DNA of 64,000 nucleotides from Inia geoffrensis. Taxonomy: Eukaryota; Chordata; Mammalia; Artiodactyla; Iniidae. The position numbers were made by a program, and so were the translations under genes. Location of the stretch: positions 16,708,680 to 16,772,679 of the forward strand of contig CM070913.1 of the NCBI GenBank assembly GCA_036417435.1, given 5' to 3'. The notes under the pieces are model-generated. The model did no database searches, was not told where the DNA came from, and saw nothing but the letters and a program-made list of their open reading frames with translations. Shown here one piece after another: positions 1-13,734 of the stretch; position 1 is the first letter of the stretch, and each line of letters starts with the position of its first letter.

Positions 1-599
1 ACCTTGTGCTCTTTTTGTTGGGTATGTATATTTTAAATCCTATAAGACATTTTAAAATTCGCCCACATATTTATCTTTTTTATTGCTCCATATTCCTTTT
101 TGCATCTCTAAGATGCCACCTAGGACCACTTTCCTTTGGCCTGAATAACTTTTTCTGTTTTTTCTTTGGTGTGAGTCTGCTGGTAAGAAATTCTGTTTTG
201 GGGGCGTTTTTCTAGGGGGACAATGTCTAAAAATAGCTTAAATTGCCTTCATTTGAAGTTCTAGGGTGGCAGTTATTTTCTTTCAGCATTTAAAAAATAT
301 AATTGCTTTATTTTCTGTCGATAAGCCAACTATCAGTCATACAGTTGATGCTTTTAAGATTTTCTCTCTGTATTTGCTTTCCAGCAGGTTTACTATAACA
401 TATGTAGGCTTAGTTTTCTTTGAATCTATCCTGTTTGTAGTTCCTTGTCCTTCTTGATGTTTTTTGTTAGTTTGAGAAAAGTTTTGGCCACTCTCTCTTC
501 AAATAACATTTCTGCCCAATCTCTCTCATCTCCCCTTCTGCCCCATACGACTTTTACCCTCTTTTCTGTGTTTTGCATTAAAAAAAAAAAAAAAAAATC
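1..599 (-). mobile_element. probable old L1 3' UTR fragment
   Basis: T/C-rich sequence whose right part (about 440-560, 'ctctctcttcaaataacatttctgcc' style) resembles the reverse of old L1M 3' regions. It ends in an A run at about 580-597. No coding potential is supported. The family call is weak, and 1-230 alone I do not recognise. Confidence 0.35.
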
Positions 600-3500
600 T
601 GGGCTGCTTCCTGTTTCCGGTTCCACATGTAGAGAGCTTGGAAGTCACCACTCTGTTCCAATGAGTAAAAAGCTGAACAAACTGAAAAATCAATGAATCT
701 TCCTAAATCCATTTAAGAGAAGGGAGGTCACAGGGCACACCACTGCCCCCCACATTGGAGAGACTGACAGGCAAATACAGAGAATCACAAGTTACCAGAG
801 CAGAAACTCACAAGCTGTAACCTCTGTGGGAACCAGGGCAGGGGTAGAAAAACCACAACTGTAATTGATCAATTGCTGGAGGCCCAGAGTGGACAAGTCT
901 GAGAGTTAAAAACTCCAGGGGGGCCCAGTCATAGAGGGGTCCCTACTCGTGTGTGAGTTTTACCTCCAGGAGATTGACCAGGTTCTCACAGCAGATGTCA
1001 GAGAAAGGTCTCCTGTGCTTCTGGCAGGGGGAGGGGAGAAGAAACAATTTTGAAATAACCAGAGTGCTCTGTTCTTCCTAACAAGGCCTGCCCTTAGAAA
1101 AACTAGTTAACCTCAGAGCCTAAGCTGCTGGGTATTGTCAGAGCTTAACCCGGGGAAGGGAAGTACCCAACTCCAGCCCACTATTGCCATCCTGTCCCAC
1201 CTAAGAGGGGAGGAAAAAGCTGAGAAACACTTGCGAAGTTCGAAGTCCAGAGGCACAGGCTCACTAAAGACCAAGACCTAATCACAGGACTCATTAGAAT
1301 GTTTCTCTTCCCCTGTCACCTACCACTTCATTACTAAAGGCCTATTTATAACAGTTGCTCTTACCTAGTACATCGCGTCTGGTTATCAGGAAAAAATCAC
1401 AAGGCATACTAAAGACAAAAAACACAGTTTGAAGCGTCCAAGCAAGCATCAGAACCACACATGGCAGGTATGCTGCAATAATCAGACCAGGAATTTAAAA
1501 ACAACTATGATAAATATGCTAAGGGCTCTAATGCATAAAGTAGACAGCATGCAAGAACAGATGGGCAATGTAAGCAGAGAGACAGAAATCCCAGGAAAGA
1601 ATGGAAAAGAAATGCTAGAGATAAAAACCACTGTACAGAAATGAAGAATGCCTTTGATGAGCTTATTAATAGGCTGAACATGGCTGAGGAAAGAATCTCT
1701 GAACTTGAGGATATATCAGTAGAAACCTCAAAATTGAAGAGCAAACAGAAAAAGACTGGAAAAAAAAACCCAACTACAAAAGTTATAACATATGTATAAT
1801 GGAAATATCAGGAGAAAGAGAAACAGAAGAAAAAATTGAACCAATAATGATGGAGGATTTTACCAAATTAATGTCAGATGCCCAACCACAGATCCAAGAA
1901 GCTCAGAGAACACCCATCAGGATAAATGCCAGAAAAACTACATACAGGCTTATCATTTTCAAACTATAGAAAATCAAAGATAAAGAAAAATATCCTGAAA
2001 GAAGCCAGAGGGAAAAAAAAATCTTTGCTCTTTAGAGAAGCAGAGATAAGAATTATATCTGACTTCTCCTAAGAAATGGAGAGACATTTTTAAAATGTTG
2101 AGAAATAACTCACTAACCTAGGATTGTGTAACCAGTGAAATTACCCTTCAAAAGTGAAGGAGAATTAAAGACTTTCTCAGGCAAACAATAAGTGACGGTA
2201 TTGTTGCCCGTAGGTCTGCCTTGCAAGAAGTGTTAAAAGAAGTTATTTAGAGAGAAGGAAAGTAACATAGGTCAGAAACTCAGATTTATATAAAGGAAGG
2301 CATTGAAGAAATAATAAGTGAAGGTAAAATAAAAACTTTTTTCTTATACTTAATCTAACAGATAAAGATTTTTCAAAATAATATCGATGATGTTTGCTTA
2401 TATATACATCATATACATATGTGTGCTTATGTATATATTATATATATTGCTTATGTATGCTTATATATAAGTGAAATGAATGACAGCAGTGATACAAGGG
2501 ATGGGAGGAATTAGGATTATTTTGCTAATATAAGAGACCCACACTACCTGTGAAGCATTCTAGTGTTATGTGAAAGTGGACTTGGATTAGCTGTAAACAT
2601 ATACTGGAAACTCTCAGAAAACCAGTAAAATAAGTTAAAAAAAAATAGGTAAAATTGATATGCTAAGAAAGGGAAGAAAATGAAATCATACAAAATGCTT
2701 AATCAAAACCACAAAAAGAAGAAAAAGAGTGGAAGACAAAAATATGAACAAAGCACAGGGACAACAAATAGGAAACAGTAACAAGTATGGTAGATATTAA
2801 TCCAATTATATCAATAATCATTTTGTTATTTTAAACATTTATTTATTTATTTTGGCTGCACCGGGTCTTAGCTGCAGTGTGCAGGATCTTTGTTGTGGCA
2901 TGTGCGATCTTTTAGTTGCAGCCTGCAGACTCTTAGTTGTGGCACACGAACTCTTAGTTGTGGCATGCATACTCTTAGTTGCGGCATATGAACTCTTACT
3001 TGCAGCATGCATGAGGGATCTAGTTCCCTGGCCAGGGATCAAACCCAGGCCCCCTGCATTGGGAGCACGGAGTCTTACTCACTGGACCACCAGGGAAGTC
3101 CCTCAATAATCACTTTAAACATCAATGGTTTAAAGGTACCAATCAAAAGAGATTGTTGGAGTGGATCAAAAAACAAGACCTAACTATATGTTGTCTACAA
3201 GAAATCCATTTTAAATATAAAGACACACATGATTAAAAGTAAATGGATGGAGAAAGAGATGCCATGTTAACACTAATAAAAAGAAAGTGAGAGTAGCTAT
3301 ATTAATTTCAGGCAGAGCAGATTTCAGACAAAGGAAACTTTGTCTGGGATAAAGAGGGGCATTACATAATGATAAAGAGTCAGTTCTCCAAGAAGATATA
3401 ACAATCCTTAAAGTGTATATGCCTAATAACAGAGCATCAAAATACATGAGGCAAAAACTGATAGAACTGCTAGGAGAAATAGATTAATCCACTATTATAG

Positions 3501-4990
3501 TTGGACACTTCAACACACCTCCCTCAAAATGGACAGATTTAGGAGGCATAAGAATCAATAAGAGCATGGTTGAACTCAACAACACCATCAATTAACTGGG
3601 TATAATTGACATCTGTAGGCTACTTCATTCAACAACAGCAGAAAACACATTTTTCTCAAGCTCACATGGAACATTCACCAAGATAAACCATATTCTGGGA
3701 CATAAAACATATCTTAACAAATTTTAAAGAAGTTAGATGTATCTGTTCTCAGACCACAATGGAATTAAACTAGAAATCAGTAAGAGAAAGATAACTGGAA
3801 AATCCCAAAATACGTGGAGATTAAACAACTTCTAAATAACATATGGGCCAAAGAAGAAACCTCAAGAGAAATTTTAAAATATTTTAAACTAAATGAAAAT
3901 GAAAATAAAATTTATCAAAATTTGTGGGATGCAGCATTAAGCAGTGCTAAGTGGGAAACTTACAACCTTGAATCCATATATTAGAAAAGAAGATATAAAA
4001 TCCATCATCTAAGCTTCCACCTTAGGAAACTGCAAAAAGAAGTGCAAATTCAATCCAAAGAAGTAGAAAAAAAGAAATTATAGCAGTTAGAGCTGAAGTC
4101 ATTGAAATTGAAAATAGGAAATCAATAGAGAAAAATCAACAAAACCAAAAGCTGACTCTTTGAAAAGATCAATGAAACCAATAATCCTCAAGCCAGGAAA
4201 GAGAGAAAGAGAGAAAGAGAGAAGACACAAATTACTATTAACAGAAATGAAAGAGGGGACATCACTACAGATCCCATAGACATTAAAAGGATAATAAAGG
4301 AATACTGTGAACAACTCTATGCCCACAAATTTGATAACCTAGATGAAACAGATCAGTTCCTTGAAAGACACAACTGGCCAAAACTCATCCAAGATACAAT
4401 CTGAATAGGCCTATATCCATTAAAGAAACTGAATCAATAGTTAATAACCTTTCAAAACAGAAAGTACTAGTCCCACATGCGTTCACTGGGGAATTCTTAC
4501 CAAACATTTAAAGAAGATATTGTATCAATTCTCTGCCACCTCTTTCAGAAGATAGAAACAGAGAGAATACTTCCTAACTCATTCTATGAGGCCAATGTTA
4601 CCCTAATACCAAAACTAAACTAAGACATTACAAGAAAAGAAAACTACAGACAAATATCTCTCATGAACACAGACTAAAAAATCCTCAACAAAATATTAGC
4701 AAATGGAATCCAACAACGTATAAAAAGAATTATGCACCACAACCAAGTGGGATTCATCTTAGGTATGAGAGGCTGACTCAACATTTGAAAATCAATTATG
4801 TAAATCCATCACATTCACAGGCTAAAGAAGAAAAACCACATGATCGTATCAATAAATGCAGAAGAAAACACTTGACAAAATCCAACACCTATTTATGATA
4901 AAAACTCAATAAACTAGTAATAGAAGAGGAACATCCTCAACTTTATAAAGAATATCTACGAAAACCCTAGCTAGCATACTTAATGGTGAG
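600..4990 (+). mobile_element. old L1 (L1M/HAL1-like), ORF1 and partial ORF2, broken, split by a SINE
   Basis: Positions 1429-1760 match the L1 ORF1 coiled-coil region (a run ending in 'RLNMAEERISELEDIS' across a frame break). 3480-4990 read as L1 ORF2 endonuclease and reverse-transcriptase segments with many stops, e.g. text encoding '[13 protein letters not shown]' near 4735-4770. The element is interrupted by a SINE at 2836-3102 and lost after about 4990, so it has no 3' end here. It lies outside RELCH, antisense to it, and is dead. Confidence 0.75.
2836..3102 (-). mobile_element. CHR-type tRNA-derived SINE
   Basis: Reverse copy: T/TTTA-rich tail, then 'ggctgcaccgggtcttag', ending 'ccaccagggaagtccc'. 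Flanked by 'tcaataatcatt' (from 2810) and 'tcaataatcact' (from 3103), an imperfect target duplication inside the older L1. Confidence 0.85.
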
Positions 4991-4999
4991 TAACTTGAA

Positions 5000-5790
5000 G
5001 TTTTGCCACTATCAGGAACATTTTGACTTTCAGAGAGTACAGGTGCCCAATGGACACATTTTCTCAGAGACTGTCAGCCTACTGCATTTCACAAGCCCAC
5101 TTACCTCACTCATCAGAAGCCCAAGCTTTTTCTGACCTGATCTCTTACCCCTGAGCTACTCTGAACATTCCTTAGAGTTACTTAATCTCTAACCCTTCCC
5201 CACCACCCACTGGGCACATGGGAACTCATGGTGCCTTCAACTTTCTTATCTACCTCCTCAACCTCTTCTCTTGAAGAGTCTCTCGTTCATTTTATACTAA
5301 CTGAAAGCTAACTACCCGTAAGACATCACCTTCCCTGCTATTCTTTAAAGTGGAGGCTTTTCAGTTTTGTTCCCACAAACCTCTGTACTTTAAAGGCTGG
5401 AGGTAGAACAGGTATATTATTTGCTTTCCATTCCTACTCTCAAAGGAAGTATCTTTCCAGTTTACTTACATATTTACTTTACTGAGACCCATCCCTCAGA
5501 TTATTTCTTTCCCCCCTCATTCTAATATCTCATTTTCCCCCTTTCCCAGTTTAGTCTATGGTCCATCACTATAATCATTTCTTTGCAAGAGCTTTAATGT
5601 CCTTGTCTTTTCTCCTCCTCTTATGCACCTAGAAAAACCCAGACCTGGTTATACTTTATTTTGTGTATCTTCACATCTGCTCCTGAACAGTTAATTTTGT
5701 CTGGAAGAAAAAAAAAACCAAAAAACAATTGTGTTAACTTTCTTTCTTTAAATTCATAATTACTATTACTAAAATGGGCTTTCAAAATTG
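5000..5790. other. pyrimidine-rich intergenic stretch, nothing assigned
   Basis: No gene, RNA or clear repeat seen. The right part may be the start of the LINE that follows, but I see no alignable motif. Confidence 0.3.
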
Positions 5791-7745
5791 CTTGGCAATT
5801 CTACAATTCCCTCAATTCACTCTGCCATTCTTGGAGACAACCATTTCTACCTTCTTTCTCCTCAAACCACCAATACTTTCCACATGCCAGCCAAGCTAAT
5901 ATCTTTGCTTCATACTTCACTGAGAAGAAATTGAATGGAAACCCCCAAACCTTCCCACCACTATATCTACCAAATTACCTCCAAGTGTATCTATTCTGTG
6001 CTTTCTCTCCAATTACAAAAGAGGCCAGGCTGCATTTGTGCTCTGAATCTCACCCCCTCTTGCCTTCTCAAGGATTTCACTCTTGCAGTTGTTGCCTGTT
6101 GTTGCTGTTGCATCATCACTATCTCTCAATTTACTGGCTTATTCTCACCAGCATATGAACAGGATCTAATTTCTGATGTTAAAAAACTTACCTACATGAC
6201 CCCATGTTCCTTTCTAGCTACCAGTACTTCTGCTCCCCTTTATGGCAACATTTCTTGAAAGAGCTGTCATCTCTAGTCATTGTCTCTCTTTAGCCCACTC
6301 CAATCAGTCTTCTATTTCCACCAATCCACTGAAACTCCTACTGAAGTCATCAGTGACTTTAATCTTCCACCAGATTTCAGATCCATCCTCATCCTGACTG
6401 CTGAGTAGCAATTGACCCTCCTTGGAACACTCTTCTCTTGGCTTCCAAGATGCCACACTTTCTTGGTTTCCCTCCTACCTCACTCCTCTTCAACCTCTCA
6501 GTAGTTCCTCTTGCTCTGCTGAATTTCCAAATATGGGAGTGTCCCAGACTTGGATACTCTTCTCCACGGTTACTCTCTCCCCAGGGCCATCTCATTTACT
6601 TCCATGGATTTAGTCAAATATTGTTGACTCCATAATCTATATTTTCAATCCTGACCTCTGTTGAGATCCAGACCTGTATAACTAACTTCTTGATATTTAG
6701 ACAGGTAACTCTCAGGCATCTCGAATTTGACACATCTAAAACAAAATTGTAGATTCGCTCCTAAAACTTGTTCTTTACCTTACTTCCTTACTATTGTTAT
6801 CACTCATTATTTATTCAAATTATTCCAGACAGAAATCTCAGTGACATCTTGGTTTTTCTCTTTCCCTCACTCTTCATACCCAACCTGTCATGCCAATTCT
6901 ACTTTCAAAATATATCTCAGGGACTTCACTGGTGGCGCAGAGGTTAAGAATCGGCCTGCCAATGCAGGGAACATGGGCTCGAGCCCTGGTCCGGGAAGAT
7001 CCCACATGCCGCGGAGCAACTAAGCCCTCAAGCCACAACTACTGAGCCTGTGCTCTAGAGCCCATGCTCCGCAACAAGAGAAGCCCCCGCAATGAGAAGC
7101 CCGTGCACCGCAATGAAGAGTAGCCCCCGCTCTGACATGTATATATCTCAGATCTGCCTTTTTCCCTCCATTTCTGTCCAAATTGCCATCATCTCTTGCT
7201 TAGATTTCTGCATTAGCTTGTCTGCAGCCTAGACTCATACCCTTTTCCAAAGCATTCTTACAAAGCATATCTAATCAAAATGCAAATTGGATCAAGTCAC
7301 TCTACTACTTCAACTATGCAAAGGCTTCCCTTCCTAACTTCTAACCATAGTGTTCAAGGCCTTCTGTGATCTGGCTATACCCCTCTCCAATTTCATCTTT
7401 TGATACCCCATCTCATTTCAAAATGCTACAGCCACACTGGCTTTCTTTTTCCAGTTCCTTAAATACACCAAGGCTTATGCATATACTGCTCTTTCTTCTC
7501 TTCCTATTTCCAAATAGTTAAAGCCCATTCTTCCTCGTGTTCAAGTACAATGTCTCCTTAGAGAGGCCTTCCAAAGTAATCACCCTAATTAAGGTAAGCC
7601 CTCCTTAGCCCTTCCCTCTCAACCTGTTTGTTTCCTTGCCTGGCTGCAGGCTCTGTTCTCTGTTGGTCTCGTTCATTGCATCCCATGCCTAGCACAACAT
7701 AGGTACTCCATAAATAATACACAGGTTGAATGGTGAATGACTTTA
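5790..7745 (+). mobile_element. old L2/CR1-clade LINE, reverse-transcriptase region to 3' end, split by a SINE
   Basis: Positions 5895-6300 and 6420-6560 keep the order of an L2/CR1-type reverse transcriptase. One readable stretch is 'LGFQDATLSWFPSYLT' near 6436-6485. 7290-7570 is the well-known 'aaggccttctgtgatctggc' 3' portion, and 7625-7740 the terminal 'cctagcaca...gaatggtgaatga' tail. Many stops and indels are present. Interrupted by a SINE at 6921-7140. Exact family not certain. Confidence 0.65.
6921..7140 (+). mobile_element. CHR-type SINE with perfect 11-nt target duplication, tail missing
   Basis: Begins 'ggacttcactggtggcgcag' and runs through 'atgccgcggagcaactaagc', but stops after 'gtagcccccgctctgac' without an A-rich tail. 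The 11 nt atatatctcag occur at 6910-6920 and 7141-7151. Confidence 0.9.
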
Positions 7746-8144
7746 TAATCCTTAGAAGGGGGTGGTTTCCCTACATTTACAAATGGCTTAGGAAACACAG
7801 TAAGGTTTGTTGTTAAAGGTGCTGCCCAGGGAGCCAGATATGAATACAAGCTCCGAGAGCTTTTTAGGCCATATGCACATGGCACAGCTCTTAATCTGCA
7901 CTTTTATTTACCCACATTTTCTACCTTGGAAATAAATAAGGACATTAAGAGAAACAGTCAAATACTTTGCTGAGCTCATAATGCACAAGACTACACAATT
8001 CTCCTGATCAAAATATAATGGCTCTATGAAAAGGACATTAGGTTAGTTCAGAATGTGGTCTCAGTAAACTCATACTGTTTTGGGGACTTCTGATTATCCT
8101 CATAACCACTCGTTTAATTTAATTAGAAAACTTGCATAGAACTG

Positions 8145-8330
8145 ATATCAAGCTCAACAATTCATTAATTCATTCAGTCAATATTTGTTGAGTACCTACC
8201 ATACACCATTCTTCAAGTACTGGAGAGACACTGGTTGAAAAGGATAGACAACATTTTCTCTAATGGAGCTGAGTCTAGTGAGAGAGACGGACAGTAAAAA
8301 ATAAAATGAGTGCTGGTAAGAATCATGAAA
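8145..8330. repeat. old mammalian interspersed repeat, family not named
   Basis: 'attcattcagtcaatatttg' followed by 'gagtacctaccatacacc' and 'ctaatggagctgagtctagtg' is a common ancient mammalian repeat. A related fragment lies at 22990-23480. Confidence 0.45.
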
Positions 8331-8990
8331 AAGATAAACCAGGCTGATGAGGGAATTACAACGGTTACTTTGAATTGGGTGGTCAGAAAGGGCCAACTTG
8401 AAGAGGCTTTATATAAATTGAGAACTAGATGGGAATCCACATTTTATAAAATCTACTGGCTTCTCATTTTTAAAAATCAGGACATTTTTTCATCTCTAGT
8501 CTTCTGTCACCTCTTCATAATTTCTTGAGGATGATTACAATATTAAGTGTTTCTGTAGTATGACAAAGAAAGCAAAATGGTCTCTAAATTTGATATGTAG
8601 CATTTACCTCCTTATGAAAACTTTTGTAGCTTCAGCAAGAAACCTGAATTCTTTTTTTTTTCTATTGGTCCATGGTTAACTGAAGGGTTTCCTTCTCTTA
8701 GATAACAGTAGAAGCCAATTATTTTCAAGAAATGCCGGTTCTTATTTTGCTTTCCTCAGTATGAAAAGTTTAGTTGCAAAGAGCCTGGAATTTCAAACTA
8801 CATGTCAAAGCTAGTTACTATAGGAATCAAATGTATACTAACAGACAACAGTGGGGATGCAGAGGGTAAAACTTTTTCAAAACCTAAACAACTTACGTAA
8901 TGGAAAATGAATGTATCAAACTAATTTATTTGGGTCTTTGAAAAAATTTTAATTTAATCACAAGTTTTAGTAAATAAAGAGCAAAAAAAA

Positions 8991-9109
8991 TTTTTTTTTT
9001 GGCTTCACCGCACGGCACGTGGGAGCTTAATTCCCTGACCAGGGATTGAACTCGTGCCCCCTACAGTGGAAGCACAGAGTCTTAACCACTGGACTGCCAG
9101 GGAAGTACC
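8991..9109 (-). mobile_element. short tRNA-derived SINE fragment
   Basis: About 119 nt: T run, 'ggcttcaccgcacggcacgtgg', then the reversed tRNA-like head ending 'gactgccagggaagtac'. Flanked by taaagagcaaa at 8975-8985 and 9110-9120. Much shorter than the other copies and lacking the middle block, so it is internally deleted or of a short subfamily. Confidence 0.85.
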
Positions 9110-9120
9110 TAAAGAGCAAA

Positions 9121-10028
9121 TTTACCTTACTAGTCTTCACTAGGTTGGAGACTCTGGGAGAGGTTAAAGTAGGCCAAAGTAACCATCAAAAGTAGTTTCT
9201 GCCTTCTACTGCAGTATTAGGTAAATCATGCCTGGCATGGTAACCTGTTCACTTACTAGAAAACAAAAGTATGAGGGAGGGGGTTATCCATGCTTTAGTG
9301 ATTCAGTAATTTAAAATTTAAAATTTCACTTTGACCTTTCATAAAACTTTAGAAGTGCTAAAACACTCAGGTTTACTATTATGTAATTTTCATAAAGTCT
9401 TGTGAGGAATACAAAGCATATTATTATTTTCATTCTCTTTGATGATAAGACAAAAGAATTTGTTAGAAAGGTGACTATATTTATAAAATCCATATAAAAA
9501 TAAATTAGGAAATGATTTACATTATTAAAGCATTCATTATAAGTTTGTTATTTGATACATGACGGACAGCTTACAAACAGAAAGCTAAAAATTTAAAGAA
9601 TTGTCAAGTAATTGTCAGAAATAAAGATAAAGCATCTATGAAATCATAAAGTCAATGAGAAATTATTAGTACTATTCAACAATGCATATTTCATATAGAG
9701 ATATTTATAATATTTCCAGCTTTTTTGAAAATCCATATCTAAAAATATCCAAGGTTGCAAATGCCAACAGTTCAAGAGAGGGTTGCTTTTCCACTAAGAT
9801 AGTAGTTTAAAATTTTAAAAAGCAGACTGCTATCAACAAATGACAACCCTAAATAACATTACTGACAAATAATTTAATACCTATAATGACACAAAATGGT
9901 AGTTTACAGACAACATAAATATTGCTACATTAAAGTCCCTCAAGAAATCTATTCATGAAATGATCTAATTGAAATAAATATAATGGAGTAAACTTTAACG
10001 AAATAAAAGGAATTAAAATAGTAAAACA
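9121..10028. other. AT-rich intergenic stretch, nothing recognised
   Basis: No open frame of note, RNA gene or repeat seen. Confidence 0.4.
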
Positions 10029-10312
10029 GGACTTCCCCAATGGTGCAGTGGTTAAGAATCCACCTGCCAGTTCAGGGGACACGGGTTCCATCCCTGGTCC
10101 AGGAAGATCCCACGTGCTGCAGAGCAACTAAGCCCGTTTGCCACAACGACTGAAGTCCGTACGCTCCAGAGCCTGCAAGCCACAACTACTGAAGCCTGTG
10201 CGCCTAGAGCCTGTGCTCTGCAACAAGAGAAGCCACGGCAATGAGAAGCCAGTGCACTTCAACGAAGAGTAGCCCCTGCTCACTGCAACCAGAAAAAGCC
10301 TGCACGCAAACA
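10029..10312 (+). mobile_element. CHR-type SINE
   Basis: Begins 'ggacttccccaatggtgcag' and runs through 'cccacgtgctgcagagcaac' to 'aaaaagcctgcacgcaaac'. Diverged from the other copies. No clear flanking duplication. Confidence 0.85.
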
Positions 10313-10329
10313 GTCCTCTAATATAGACA

Positions 10330-13300
10330 TGCTTTGAACAGAATTTTCCAGATATTACTGAAGACTCTTTGGAGAAAAGCAAATAATTTACATTCCTTAC
10401 CACACTGAACTGAAGGAATTATTTATATGCTATCAAAAACACATAATAAAGTTTTTAAATACTGTGGTAAGTTTATATTAACTATTGTGTACTTTATGAA
10501 TGGTATGCTCTTACAGTGAATAGAAATTTTTATTTTAAGATTTTTTTAAATACACAAAGTAAACCATAAAGAAGGCAATCAACACAAAGTTTCCTGTAGT
10601 TAGTCCTGAAGGGAAAATAGGAATGATGAGATGTGGCACTCTCAGATTGTGATTAGAACACAGATTCCACAGATGAAATGCATGCAGAGCATCCTTATGT
10701 AGTATAGAAATAGTCTAAAATCCAATTATTTTACCAATATGCAGATAACTTTACTATTTTTGATTAGTAGCATATAGCTTTAACCTATTATTTTTAAACG
10801 TACAGAAATAAAATAGTAACCAAACCAAGAACACTGCAACGTTACATTACAACTTTCAAACAAGTGTATTCATATGAAAGGCTAAATTTATTTCACAGTT
10901 TGCTTGTAAGAGAGTTACCAACCAAAATAAAGTTGGAATATTGTTACCTGGACAATCTGGAGAATTTTAGGAATTAGAGTAGCCAATTACAAAGCTCTTT
11001 AAATATACATTATTTACACAAAAAGTAGTTAAGAAATTGGTAACCAGCACAAAATGTTAGCGGCAGTTGGCTTTCACTGTTCAAAGATCAACAAGGTAGG
11101 TCTAGACAAAGTTATGTCCTTAAAGGTCAAATAATGGTCTAAAATAGTTTATGTTAAAAATCAGGGTCATGAAAAGACAATTCAGACCACACTGATTTCA
11201 CCTCCCTAAATTTTAGTTCAGAGATTATTTGAACCAATTTTTTTTTTTTCTGTAAGAAAAGGAAGTTTGATAGCACCTTGAATTGATATCCCATTAAAAT
11301 TACTTAAATTACTCACAATTTCATTCAGGTGGTAAGTCAGTCTGATGTTTAGCAAAGTAATCTTTCAAAAGGTGCACTAATGGAAACAAATGAAGGTCAA
11401 GGATACTATGTATAGAGAGGTAGACAGTGCTACTACTCAAGCATCGCTCTTGGAATAATTCAGCAAAATTGTTAACTATGGCACTTCTGGATTTCTGAAA
11501 AATTTTAGTCTCTGGCTTGCTTTGGAGCATAATTTCAAATTAACTTTTCATTACTTTGCAAACTTAACTTTAATTTGTATCATTTTTACTTCTGTTTAAA
11601 AAGAGTGAGGATGGGAGTTTTACAGCTTGTTTTGGAAGAACACACGCAGTTTCAGTGATTAGTGACTGTCTTGTGTTTAAAGAATCCATATTTTACCATA
11701 AAAATCAATGTGAAAATAAATGGGAAGTCTTACTGACATTAATATATTTAACAGCATAATAAGGGGGACTCACTTGAGATATATTGTGTATCTTGCTAGC
11801 TGGTGCCTTTCCAAAAAAACCATTAGCATTTAGATAAATGGAGTCACACATTAATAAAAATTATCACATTAAAAATACATTATATTTATTCACCAGGTAA
11901 TAAACATACTAATTCTACTACAGTTCACAGCAAATAAGAATTTAAACATTTTTTCTTTAAATCACCTCGGAAATGTATTAATTTTATACAACATAATCTT
12001 TTTTTAGTAAAAGTAAACTAAAATAGGTAATTTATATAGCTTATATTCCTAAAATAAAATATATTTTAATGAATATACACTTTCTCATTTCATTTTGCTT
12101 CGATGTAGGATAGTGTTTCAAAATGAAAATAAACACACATAGCAAAAACTGAAACCAAAACAAGTATGCAAAAACATTTTATTTATAATAGATCAACATT
12201 TTTGACATGAAAGGTAGCCACTTTCAATTTCTCAGGAATGCCTAGAATCCAACAGTTTCCATAAAGACTAGTTAGTTAACAATTATTTCACTGTAGGTAA
12301 AAGAAATAATTTCAGAATAAACTTTTTAAATGGCTTTGCCTATGGCAACTTATTTTATAAGCTTTAATATGTGGTAAGCTAGCTTTCCCAGGAAGTGAAT
12401 ATAATCCACCTATGTTCCAAGTGTATTAAACCAGTTTATACAACAAACATGACAATCACCCATTTGTATCAGCTGTGCTCAAAAGGGAATTCTCTTAACC
12501 AAAATATGCATTTTTCAAAAAGGCCTCACATTAGCCCCTTAAACCAACCACCTCCCTTCTATGTCCAGGACCACTCTTTTCTACTTCAAATTGCATTACT
12601 TTAAAGACAACTGCCAAATTCCAGTGGAACGGTACACTGACTTAAGACTCTATGTAATATATATCAAACACAAGAATAGTTACTGACTTTAAGGGACAAG
12701 GTGATGACTAACCAGTAATAATTTAGCCAATGTCATTTTTAGTTTAGAGGGAAAAAAGCAGCCCCCAAATGTCCTGATCTTTTCTGTACTTCTCTGTAAC
12801 ACACAGAATGAAAAGATAATCTCTGAAATTAAAAGCATTAGAAAACATCGTAATAAAATGTTTTATGTAGATAGGTGTTAAATATTAGATTCAAACCATA
12901 TTTTCTTCTGTATTTCGGTTTGGGAAAAAATGTCACAATTATTAGTTCTTCTTACTTAAATTTAGCTTTGAGAATTTAAATCTACTACACACCAGTATGT
13001 AAAATTCACCTTGGTTAACCACTCCCCATGCTTCTGTGCTGGGTTTCCTCAGGTAAGTCCATTATATGCATGTAAGTGATGGGGAGGTTTAAATAGCACT
13101 TAAAGAATACTCATGAGAGTGCTGAAATATTGAAAGTTTCATTATTATCTACTTACTGTAGGATTTGCAATTCAAATTCATTGCAGTATTATAAACACTG
13201 TGTGAATGGAATGCACACAATTCCTACAGACACACAAACTGAAGTCCAAAAGGCACAGAGTAATGCTGGTGGCTCTTTCTAGTCAGTTAAGAAACAATAA

Positions 13301-13734
13301 AAAGTCTGCATTATTCTTTCATAATTTAAATACTTAAGTAATCTCCACTTTTATTACTTTATAACAATGACTGCAAATTTACATTATTTTAAGTACCACT
13401 GTAATAGCTTAGTGTATCATACAGATATTTGCTAATATCCCATCCAAAAATTAAAAAAAACCCTCATATATATATATAATTATTCTGAAAGACAAGAACA
13501 TAGAGGAGGGACTCGGTACAGACTATCAACTCAATTTTTTATCACCACAGTTGTAACTCCAAAATTAACAGATATACAGCAATAATCAAAAGCAGTGCAA
13601 ATATCTTTGGAGGTTAAGATAAAATTATAATGCAAGAACATAAAAAAGAAATAAAAAAAGGCAAGTACTTCAAGTACAAGGAACCAGTCTGCTTGAGGTC
13701 CATTTAGTGTTTACTGGGGGCTTCCTTCCTGCTT
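10330..13734 (-). other. RELCH: candidate RELCH 3' UTR and downstream flank, repeat-poor
   Basis: About 3.4 kb directly after the stop codon with no SINE, L1 or other repeat that I recognise, unlike everything around it. Minus-strand AATAAA hexamers occur at 13350-13355, 12178-12183, 11885-11890, 10887-10892 and 10528-10533. I cannot tell which is used. Absence of insertions is what one expects of a long 3' UTR, but this is inference; transcript data would settle the end. Confidence 0.4.

Noticed and set aside
6921..6995. tRNA-like sequence
   Set aside because: It is the tRNA-derived head of a SINE; the same applies to the other SINE copies. No intact tRNA gene was seen.
1..8000. Possible exon of TNFRSF11A, the usual neighbour of RELCH
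   Set aside because: Nothing resembling it was found; the region is mostly LINE sequence.
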